Assembly: GCA_030432175.1 (NCBI GenBank)
Contig: JAUIHU010000023.1
Span: 1-15,761 of the forward strand
From: Verrucomicrobiia bacterium
GTDB lineage: Bacteria > Verrucomicrobiota > Verrucomicrobiia > Limisphaerales > JAUIHU01
Length of the DNA stretch: 15,761 nucleotides
Reading direction: 5' to 3'
Below, piece by piece: positions 6,327 through 12,895 of this stretch. Each line of letters begins with the position of its first letter. The first letter of the stretch is position 1. Under the pieces are notes generated by a model. That model was not told the origin of the DNA and did not search any database. It worked only from the letters and a program-made list of their open reading frames with translations. A program made the translations under genes and the position numbers.

Positions 6327-8339
6327 ATGAAGGACCGTATCTTTAAAATCAGCAAGATAATCCGCTGGGCTTGCCCTGTCAGTTTGGTTTTAGCGCCAAT
6401 AGCAGGGATGAGTGTTGATGTTTTTACCGACAACTTTGATGACGGTAATGACGATGAGTGGACCCATTTCGGACTCGAAAGCATTGGTTTACCACCTCCA
6501 TCCTATGAATTTCCGGATGATGTATGGGGTGGAAAAGCCTACCGTATTGCGACACCCGCTCCGCCGGTTCCTGATGCCGGGCCTGGACGCGCTTTTACAT
6601 ATCTGGAACAGCACGTATTATCCGACTTTTTGATCGAAGCAGATGTTTTGGACTGGGATAACGACATAGACCAGGCATTTGGTTTCTTGCTTCGCGCTGA
6701 AAACATTGGTTTAGGGCAAACCACAGGTTATGTAGTGAATTATGATCCTCAGCAGGAATCTGGAGGCCGTGGACAATTCCAAATCAATCGCGTGGTTGGA
6801 GAAGCCTCCGATGAGACTATTGCGGCAGGTGATATTACTCTGCAGCCCGGGGAAGATTATCGGATGGTGGCAGCAGGAATAGGGGCGGATTTGTATGCTG
6901 CCATTTATTCTTTGAAAAATCTTACTGATCCGATTGTGGTCATTAGCTCTTCTGACGATGCATTCAGTTCCGGAGTTTTTGGATTTTTCAATTTTTCTCG
7001 TGTGGACGCAGAGGATTACACCAATTCGGAACTCGGCCGGGCAGATTCTACATTTGATAATTTCAGACTGAGTGATGATCCATTTGAAGCGATTGAACCA
7101 TTTTTAGGTTTTTTCGTATACGCAGGCTTACCTTCGATTCCAGGACAACCAGATATTTTCTTTAAAAGTCCGCACAATTTAGACTCATACATTGATGCTG
7201 AGTCTGGATTGTTCATTAGTGTGTTAGCAACAGAGGGGAATCCCCTCAATACCGGATCCGCTAAGTTGATTTTGAATGGAAGGGACGTATCTTCGGGACT
7301 GGATGTAACTGAGGATCAAGGGGCTTATAACTTCGAGTTTGATGGACTTCAACCAAACACAGTCTATCACGCATACGCTGAAGTTTCTGCTGAGAATGGT
7401 CAGACTTCTTCGGTTGAATGGACTTTCGATACGTTCGAAGAAAGTTTTTTGGGATCTGATGAAGTTGTTGTGATTGAAGCAGAAGATTACAATTACGAAG
7501 GTGGGCAATATCAGAACGATCCTCCTGTTTCCGGATTTACTTTTGATGGTGTTCAGGTGCGTGGCTTTGGTGAGGGTTATCTGGATCTGATTGGCGTTCC
7601 GGGTGTCGATTACTTTGATTATTCAGATCAGACGGGTGGCGGTGTTGCTCCGGAATATCGGCTTGATGATAATGTGGGCACGCAAATTGGGTCGGTTGAA
7701 ATTGAGCCAGGCATTTTCATCAACGACTGGATTCGGGGTAAATATCTGGTTGAAGGTCTGGAAGAGTATCAGGTGCGCCGCACAGAAGGAGGGGAATGGC
7801 TGAACTATACTCGTGATTTCCCGGAAGGTGAGTATCAGGTTTACTTACGCGCTGCATCAAGAGCGCAGCAGAGTGTTTTGCTGGATCGAGTCATGGGGTC
7901 AGCTGCGTTGGAGAATCAAGCTACCGAGTCCATTGGGCAGTTCAATCTACCGAATGATGGGCTGAAGAATTGGTATCGTTATACTCCATTGGTAGATGAA
8001 AATGGTAATCCCATTACCGTATCATTGTCTGGTACAGAAACCGTTCGGCTGACCATGGGTGGCGAACGTGAAGACCGGACCCAATACACTACTGTTCTGA
8101 ACTTCCTGGCCTTTATTCCAGCGGAAGCTGGCCCTGCTTATGAGTTGTATGCCGCAGAATCGCTGGGTGGAGATTTCGCTCCGGATACAACGGCAGTATT
8201 AGATAGTGAAGCGGGCACATTTACTGTGAGCCTGGATGGGGCTGAAAAGTACTTCCGGGTGATGGGCTCTGCAGCTACGCGAATTGAGTCTATTCGAGTG
8301 GAGGAAGGAATGTTGATTCTGGAATTTGTGAACGAGTAA
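6327..8339 (+). CDS. Secreted multidomain protein: jelly-roll-like, Ig/Fn3-like and CBM6/35-like regions
   Basis: A 670-residue protein from the preferred ATG at 6327, which opens a signal peptide (basic MKDRIFKISKIIRW, then ACPVSLVLAPIAG, with cleavage near residue 28). An in-frame ATG at 6291 would only lengthen the N-region. Residues about 33-250 form an acidic beta-rich region of concanavalin/LamG type (FTDNFDDGN at 33-41, FDNFRLSDD near its end). Residues about 260-370 look like an Ig/Fn3 module with LQPNTVYHAYAEV (341-353). Residues about 378-598 look like a CBM6/35-type carbohydrate-binding region, starting VVIEAEDYNYEGGQY and including GGEWLNYTRDFPEGEYQVYLRA (in 488-509) and LNFLAFIP. 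The tail (604-670, with EKYFRV) resembles a short beta module often seen at Verrucomicrobia protein ends. No catalytic motif was recognised. Flanking terminators suggest a single-gene transcript. Confidence 0.82.
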   Translation: MKDRIFKISKIIRWACPVSLVLAPIAGMSVDVFTDNFDDGNDDEWTHFGLESIGLPPPSYEFPDDVWGGKAYRIATPAPPVPDAGPGRAFTYLEQHVLSDFLIEADVLDWDNDIDQAFGFLLRAENIGLGQTTGYVVNYDPQQESGGRGQFQINRVVGEASDETIAAGDITLQPGEDYRMVAAGIGADLYAAIYSLKNLTDPIVVISSSDDAFSSGVFGFFNFSRVDAEDYTNSELGRADSTFDNFRLSDDPFEAIEPFLGFFVYAGLPSIPGQPDIFFKSPHNLDSYIDAESGLFISVLATEGNPLNTGSAKLILNGRDVSSGLDVTEDQGAYNFEFDGLQPNTVYHAYAEVSAENGQTSSVEWTFDTFEESFLGSDEVVVIEAEDYNYEGGQYQNDPPVSGFTFDGVQVRGFGEGYLDLIGVPGVDYFDYSDQTGGGVAPEYRLDDNVGTQIGSVEIEPGIFINDWIRGKYLVEGLEEYQVRRTEGGEWLNYTRDFPEGEYQVYLRAASRAQQSVLLDRVMGSAALENQATESIGQFNLPNDGLKNWYRYTPLVDENGNPITVSLSGTETVRLTMGGEREDRTQYTTVLNFLAFIPAEAGPAYELYAAESLGGDFAPDTTAVLDSEAGTFTVSLDGAEKYFRVMGSAATRIESIRVEEGMLILEFVNE

Positions 8340-8366
8340 TCAGCTCCTTTGATTCTGGCTGAGACA

Positions 8367-8407
8367 AAAAAAAGGACGTGATCTATATAATAGGTCACGT
8401 CCTTTTT
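8367..8407. terminator. Bidirectional rho-independent terminator between convergent genes
   Basis: A 13-bp perfect stem pairs AAAAAGGACGTGA (8369-8381) with TCACGTCCTTTTT (8395-8407), around an AT-rich loop. Extra A residues on the left arm provide a T-run on the minus strand. It lies between the stop of the secreted protein (8339) and the stop of the TraB-family gene (8423), so it can serve both. Confidence 0.9.
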
Positions 8408-8422
8408 GCGGTGAGAATCGAT

Positions 8423-9703
8423 TTAGTTGAAAAGCTGGCGTAACAGTTCGGCTCCTCCGACCCAGGTTCCGATCATGCTGCCGAAGCTGGGAAGCAGAAA
8501 TGCGAGGAAGACCTTGAGCAGCCGATTTTTCCACCATTTTTTAGCGTGGATAATATCCTCAGAAACTGCCTGGATTTCTCGAACACGTGGCGGACTGGCC
8601 CAGGCTTGGACGAAAGCTGTAACGTAACCCGCGCCTATGACGGGTGTCAGGCTCGTGAAAGGCGCGGCGAAAAAGCCCGCGATGATGGTGAGTGGATGAG
8701 ATGCGGCAATCAGCGCTCCTATCGCGCAAGGTATCGCATTGGCCAAAAACCAGAACATGGAAGCGTTGCCAGCGGCTCCAGCCCCTTTCTGGAACGCAAT
8801 GATCCCGATCATGGCCAGTATGGCGGCTGGTATTCCCCAGCCTAAAATTTTTCCGATCGGAGCTGATTTTGGAATAACTTCCAGCTCCAGGAGATCATGT
8901 TCGGTCGATGATTCCAGATGGCCGGTCATCCCGGAACTGTGGCCAGCGCCAATCACCACCACGATTTTAGATCCCTCAGCCTGACGGGTTTTTTCAGCCA
9001 TGTACGCGTCACGCTCATCAATCAATACCCTTTTCAAATCTGGAAATACTTCGCCTATTTCGTCCAGCATTCCAGAAAGGACATCCTGTTCTTTGATCTG
9101 GTCCAGCTTCTCTTCATTGATCGTGGAGCGATCGAACAGACCACCGAGCATGGAGGACAACAACAGGAATTTTTTGAAAAATGGAGTCGATTTCCATGCG
9201 CGTTTCAGGGTGATTCGAACATCTCTATCGATTAAATCACAAGGGATCTTATGCGCTTCGGCGACCTTAGTGGCTTCCAGTAATTCCATACCCGGCATGG
9301 ACCCCATTTGAGCGCCCAGACGTTTCTGGTAAGAAGCCAGAATGATTTGAGCGATCAGTGGGCTGATCTGCTGATTCTTGATCAACATTTTGATGTCCAG
9401 CTCTTTCCATTTTTCAGGATTTGCCAACGCCTCCAGACGCCGTTCGTCCAGTTCAACCAGTACCCTGTCTGGCTGGACCGTTTCGATGACTTCTCGCACC
9501 AGATTGACCGAGGACTTGGAAATATGAGCTGTGCCCACCAGCCAAACAGTTCGGTTTTCATTTTTGATGACGGAAACATCCTTCCAGCTGGTTTTTCCCT
9601 GGCTCTCGGCTTCATTAATGGAGGTCTGCTGAGGCGCTCCCTGAGGATTTGCTTCCGATTCTGTGGTCGGACTATGGGGATCTTTTGGCGGTGAATCGCT
9701 CAT
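8423..9703 (-). CDS. TraB/PrgY-family integral membrane protein
   Basis: A 426-residue protein from the ATG at 9703-9701. An upstream in-frame ATG at 9781 would add 26 residues with no family resemblance. After a polar Ser/Pro/Gln-rich tail (1-38), the TraB domain shows VWLVGTAHIS (53-62), VELDERR (83-89), MPGMEL (136-141), LIDRDVRITLKRAW (157-170), DERDAYMA (229-236) and VVVIGAGHSSGM (248-259). The C-terminal third (about 284-426) has roughly four hydrophobic segments. By family knowledge, PrgY of enterococcal plasmids blocks pheromone signalling, and bacterial and archaeal relatives are membrane proteins with GxxH motifs related to Tiki-type and EreA/ChaN-like metalloproteases. The chromosomal role is unknown. 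No Shine-Dalgarno is visible. The gene diverges from the LysM lipoprotein gene. Confidence 0.9.
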   Translation of the reverse strand: MSDSPPKDPHSPTTESEANPQGAPQQTSINEAESQGKTSWKDVSVIKNENRTVWLVGTAHISKSSVNLVREVIETVQPDRVLVELDERRLEALANPEKWKELDIKMLIKNQQISPLIAQIILASYQKRLGAQMGSMPGMELLEATKVAEAHKIPCDLIDRDVRITLKRAWKSTPFFKKFLLLSSMLGGLFDRSTINEEKLDQIKEQDVLSGMLDEIGEVFPDLKRVLIDERDAYMAEKTRQAEGSKIVVVIGAGHSSGMTGHLESSTEHDLLELEVIPKSAPIGKILGWGIPAAILAMIGIIAFQKGAGAAGNASMFWFLANAIPCAIGALIAASHPLTIIAGFFAAPFTSLTPVIGAGYVTAFVQAWASPPRVREIQAVSEDIIHAKKWWKNRLLKVFLAFLLPSFGSMIGTWVGGAELLRQLFN

Positions 9704-9994
9704 AAGTGGATTGTAATTATCTGGACATTGAAAGCCACTATCCGGAAATAGGAAAGAAAAGAAAACTCCAGATCCTCTCATGGGGTGTGAATGAAGTTGG
9801 GCGACTCCTGATGTAATGAAGGTTGATCGAGAAGATGCAGCGTTCTTGTTCAGATTTAGCTTTGAAAAACTCCACTGAGTGGTGGTACTTATTTAACGTC
9901 TTATTGAGAATAGTTGAGAATCTGGAAATGAACTTGTCAGTTATGAGGTGAAGAATAAGCATTGCGGACACTTTGGTCGTCCGAGTAATTAGCC
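9704..9994. other. Divergent intergenic region (TraB-family gene / LysM lipoprotein gene)
   Basis: No convincing gene was seen. This stretch must hold the promoters of both flanking genes, but no clear -35/-10 pair stands out. It contains a dyad CCACT-G-AGTGG (9872-9882) and a short inverted repeat CGGAC/GTCCG (9965-9969 and 9979-9983) just before the lipoprotein start. Either could be a regulator site; neither is proven. Confidence 0.4.
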
Positions 9995-10855
9995 ATGAAA
10001 ACGATAGCCCATCAATTCAACAAGCCAAACCGCCTATCAGACCTGCATCGGTTGCTGAAGTCCGCATTCTGGATCACTTTGTTATCCGCCAGCGTTATGC
10101 TGTTACTTGTCGGTTGCTCTAATCATTCACAAGAAGACGCTAATCATACAGGTCCTGGAAAAGCTTATGAGGAGGCTCAGAATCGGGTTAAACAGCGCGA
10201 TTACAAAGGCGCGATCGTTGCTTATGAAGCTGAGCTGAGAGATAAGCCTGATAATGCTGAAGCGCATCTTGAAGTGGCAATACTTCATCAGAAAAGGACA
10301 TATGATTTTGCGGCAGCGATTTTTCACTATCAGAAGTTTCTGGATCTGCGTCCTGACAGTGACTCTCGGATAAGTGTCGAGAAATCCATCGAAGTCTGTA
10401 AGCGAGCTATTGCTTCCACAGTTGAACTGGAACCCAATTCATTTGCCCTTCAGAAGCATGTGACTGAATTGACCAAAACCAACGAAAAGCGCACTCGTGA
10501 AATTCAGTTACTTGAACAGAAAAATGCTGACTTGACTGGTGATATTTCAAAACTAACCGCTGAGTTGGCAAAACTTGCAGCAGAAATTCAGCGCATTAAG
10601 CAGCAAGGAGCGATGGAGTATGCCAAAAGTCTGCGAGAAGGAGGGGCTGCTACTGCTGGAGTCAGTCAGGAATTTATTGACTCAATTGTTGAAAAATACA
10701 CACTGCGGTACACGATCCAACCAGGAGACTCATTTTGGAAGATTGCCAACGACCACAACATTGATGTCGCTTTACTGCAATCAGCGAATCCAGACCTGAG
10801 CGCTAAATCCATTCGGCCGGGGGATGTGATGAACATTCCGAAGAAGCCTGAGTAA
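9995..10855 (+). CDS. Lipoprotein with TPR-like, coiled-coil and LysM domains
   Basis: A 286-residue protein. The N-terminus has basic residues, then a hydrophobic stretch (25-40) ending in the lipobox LLVG-C with Cys41 as the predicted lipidation site. S42 after the Cys favours outer-membrane sorting under the E. coli rule, which may not hold here. Residues about 53-125 resemble two or three TPR units (KAYEEAQNRVKQRDYKGAI, NAEAHLEVAILHQKR). Residues about 150-205 are a charged heptad-like coiled coil. Residues about 236-283 are a LysM domain (RYTIQPGDSFWKIANDHNI, then IRPGDVMNIPKK). By family knowledge, LysM binds peptidoglycan GlcNAc, so this is probably an envelope scaffold linking the outer membrane to the wall. 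No catalytic domain was seen. The Shine-Dalgarno is weak. Confidence 0.88.
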   Translation: MKTIAHQFNKPNRLSDLHRLLKSAFWITLLSASVMLLLVGCSNHSQEDANHTGPGKAYEEAQNRVKQRDYKGAIVAYEAELRDKPDNAEAHLEVAILHQKRTYDFAAAIFHYQKFLDLRPDSDSRISVEKSIEVCKRAIASTVELEPNSFALQKHVTELTKTNEKRTREIQLLEQKNADLTGDISKLTAELAKLAAEIQRIKQQGAMEYAKSLREGGAATAGVSQEFIDSIVEKYTLRYTIQPGDSFWKIANDHNIDVALLQSANPDLSAKSIRPGDVMNIPKKPE

Positions 10856-10894
10856 ATCCGGCGTTCCATTTTAAGATTATTATGCGACTTTAAG

Positions 10895-10920
10895 CCCTGT
10901 CCGGGGTTCTCTGGGCAGGG
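10895..10920 (+). terminator. Possible terminator hairpin after the lipoprotein gene
   Basis: CCCTGTCC (10895-10902) pairs with GGGCAGGG (10913-10920) with one G-U pair and a 10-nt loop. It lies 40 bp after the stop. The sequence that follows (TATTAATGTTTCTT) is only modestly T-rich, so function as an intrinsic terminator is uncertain. Confidence 0.45.
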
Positions 10921-11116
10921 TATTAATGTTTCTTGCAACAGCCCGGAATTGCCGTGATGTTCCTCTGTCCCTCAGGTCAAATGATTATGTGAAGGGAGGC
11001 TCTCTCCGAACGCATAAGAACCAAAATGTTGTGCGCATCATCATTATCTGACGAATGAAATAGTTAAAAAGGCAGGGGTTGTTACGACGATTTTCATGAG
11101 ATTCAGACAAATAACT

Positions 11117-11124
11117 GAGAAAGG
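11117..11124 (+). promoter_or_regulatory. Ribosome binding site GAGAAAGG
   Basis: A purine-rich Shine-Dalgarno sequence sits 8 nt before the ATG at 11133. It supports that start and contrasts with the SD-poor starts in the first 10 kb. Confidence 0.65.
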
Positions 11125-11132
11125 CTGATTTT

Positions 11133-12005
11133 ATGTTGAAAAAGTTTTTTATGGGCGCCGTGACCTTGTTCTGGATTGGAATGAACGTTGCGCTGTGGCG
11201 AGTGGAGTATGGAGCCGCTAAGCAAGGAGGTTCGGTGATTCCCATGGATCTGGTTTGGGAGAAACTTCTAACCGCTCCCGACAGCTCAGGCTTGGCTGTG
11301 CTTTCAAAAGGAAAAAGAATCGGATTCTTTCGCTGGACTCCTACGGTGAAAGAACCTGTCATTGGAACAACCGGCTCTACCTCGGAATCTTATGTGGAAG
11401 GGATGGTTAAAGAACCTTTGGGCTATCTACTGCATCTCGAAGGCAGCTTGAGTTTACCAAATGAGGAGTCGACGAGAATTCGTCTCGAGTGGCGACTCGA
11501 TCTGAAGAATGAGGAGGACTGGAAGGAGGTTTATTTCTCATTGGACAATCGCAAATTGGAACGCGGTGTTGAGCTGAGCATGCAAAGTGAATCGGATGAA
11601 CTTGAACTGCGATTTGGTGGAACCCGCGATCGAACGACCGTCACCGTCACTCGCGACGAACTTCAGAATCCGGCGAAGTTGTTGAACCGGTTTGGTATGG
11701 GCTGGGCGGCTCCGATGATTCAAGGAATGGCTGCAACTGCCGCAGGAGGTCTGGGCGGCGCCGCTGTCAAACAAACTGAGGAGAGCGAGGAAATCTCACG
11801 CATCCCGTTATCGCTGGCTTTGAAATGGGACGCGCGAATGGATTGGAAAATGTTTGGGCGTTCACGCGTCAGGGTTTACCGGCTGACCGCGCAAATACTG
11901 GAGGGAGAAGAAATGACACTGATTGTTTCTCGAGTGGGAGAAATTATTGAAGGGTCTCTCCCCGGTGGAATCACATTTCAAAACGACCAGTTGTTAGGCT
12001 TGTAG
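11133..12005 (+). CDS. Membrane-anchored or exported protein of unknown function, first gene of ABC transporter operon
   Basis: A 290-residue protein I do not recognise. The N-terminus KKFFMGAVTLFWIGMNVALW (3-22) is a membrane anchor or uncleaved signal. The rest is beta-rich and charged, with LRFGGTRDRTTVTVT in the middle, a Gly/Ala-rich stretch MAATAAGGLGGAAV (roughly 200-215), and a strand-rich end (SRVRVYRLTAQILEGEEMTLIVSRVGEIIEG). Most of it is expected outside the cytoplasm. The pattern resembles an outer-membrane-lipid or cell-wall-facing periplasmic domain only in a general way. The ATPase gene starts 87 bp downstream on the same strand, and both following genes also have strong purine-rich RBSs, so an accessory role in the exporter is inferred, not shown. 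Confidence 0.75.
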   Translation: MLKKFFMGAVTLFWIGMNVALWRVEYGAAKQGGSVIPMDLVWEKLLTAPDSSGLAVLSKGKRIGFFRWTPTVKEPVIGTTGSTSESYVEGMVKEPLGYLLHLEGSLSLPNEESTRIRLEWRLDLKNEEDWKEVYFSLDNRKLERGVELSMQSESDELELRFGGTRDRTTVTVTRDELQNPAKLLNRFGMGWAAPMIQGMAATAAGGLGGAAVKQTEESEEISRIPLSLALKWDARMDWKMFGRSRVRVYRLTAQILEGEEMTLIVSRVGEIIEGSLPGGITFQNDQLLGL

Positions 12006-12055
12006 ATGAGTGGGAAAAAAACATTAAAATTTTGGAGCTGAAACAAGGATAGAGA

Positions 12056-12071
12056 TCAATCTTGAGATTGA
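12056..12071. promoter_or_regulatory. 7-bp inverted repeat before the ABC ATPase gene
   Basis: TCAATCT (12056-12062) and AGATTGA (12065-12071) are perfect inverted arms around TG. They lie directly before the purine-rich ribosome-binding region (AGGAAAGGAAGG, 12071-12082) of the ATPase gene. This could be an operator or an mRNA hairpin that tunes ATPase translation. It may also be chance. Confidence 0.3.
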
Positions 12072-12092
12072 GGAAAGGAAGGCGAGAAGGAC

Positions 12093-12857
12093 ATGATTGA
12101 ACTGAAACAGTTGCGTAAGAACTTCGGAGATTTAAAAGCTGTAGATGGTATCGAATTAAACATTCCCAAAGGCCAGTTCTTTGTGGCTCTCGGACCGAAT
12201 GCCGCTGGAAAAACGACTACCATCAAAATGATCTGTGGACTCATCAAGCCAACATCAGGTCATGTTAAAGTAGCTGGGTTTGATATGGACAAGGAGCCGC
12301 TCGAAGCCAGGAAGCGGATGGCTTATGTTCCGGATTTCCCTTTTCTTTATGACAAGCTGACACCTTGGGAATTCTTTCGATTCACTGTGGAATTATTCGG
12401 GATGCCATTGGAAATGCTCGAAACACGGGGCATGGAGTTGGCGGAGCGATTTCATCTGCAACCTTATCTGAAGAAAACTGTGGAAAGCCTGTCGCACGGC
12501 ACACGCCAACGGGTGGCGATCGTTTCCGCGCTGTTGCATGATCCGGAAGTCTTTGTGATTGATGAACCGATGGTTGGGTTGGACCCTCAGCATGCCCGTA
12601 TCGTGAAAGACATTCTGAAGGAAAGGTCGCGGGCGGGTATGACTGTCTTTTTGTCCACGCACCAACTGAGCGTGGCTGAAGAACTCGCGGATCGGATCGG
12701 GATCATTCACCGCGGTAAACTGATTGCAGAGGGAACCGTGTCGGAGTTGCAATCCAGGATGGGATCTGAATGGGCTTTGGAACAAATGTTTTTGGAGCTG
12801 ACCGCTCAGGAAGATCAGGCCAGGGAAGAAGAGTCAACGGTGTCAACGCAATCATAG
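12093..12857 (+). CDS. ABC transporter ATP-binding protein
   Basis: A 254-residue ABC ATPase of the ABC-2 exporter type. Walker A is GPNAAGKT (34-41), with Ala where most have Gly in GPNGAGKT. The Q-loop region reads YVPDFPFLYDKLTPWE (78-93), with PD in place of the usual PQ. The signature is SLSHGTRQR (132-140) instead of LSGGQ. Walker B plus catalytic Glu is VFVIDEP with E158. The D-loop GLDP (162-165) and switch His in STHQLS (H190) are intact. ATP hydrolysis is therefore expected. A short charged tail follows residue 236. The gene sits 38 bp before a permease gene, which is its likely partner. Substrate unknown. Confidence 0.96.
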   Translation: MIELKQLRKNFGDLKAVDGIELNIPKGQFFVALGPNAAGKTTTIKMICGLIKPTSGHVKVAGFDMDKEPLEARKRMAYVPDFPFLYDKLTPWEFFRFTVELFGMPLEMLETRGMELAERFHLQPYLKKTVESLSHGTRQRVAIVSALLHDPEVFVIDEPMVGLDPQHARIVKDILKERSRAGMTVFLSTHQLSVAEELADRIGIIHRGKLIAEGTVSELQSRMGSEWALEQMFLELTAQEDQAREEESTVSTQS

Positions 12858-12880
12858 GCGTTGATGGATTCAATTTGAAA

Positions 12881-12887
12881 AGAAAGG
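12881..12887 (+). promoter_or_regulatory. Ribosome binding site AGAAAGG
   Basis: This site lies 8 nt before the ATG at 12896 and nearly repeats the GAGAAAGG site of the first gene of the operon. It supports the permease start. Confidence 0.65.
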
Positions 12888-12895
12888 TTTGAGTT

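Noticed and set aside
9704..9781. Upstream start for the TraB-family gene
   Set aside because: The extra 26 residues (beginning MRGSGVFFSFLFP) resemble nothing in the family. They could form a weak hydrophobic N-terminus, but the TraB domain starts much later.
10985..11362. 125-residue minus-strand frame over the start of the unknown ABC-operon gene
   Set aside because: The plus-strand gene has a good ribosome binding site and a hydrophobic N-terminus. The antisense product has no recognisable features.
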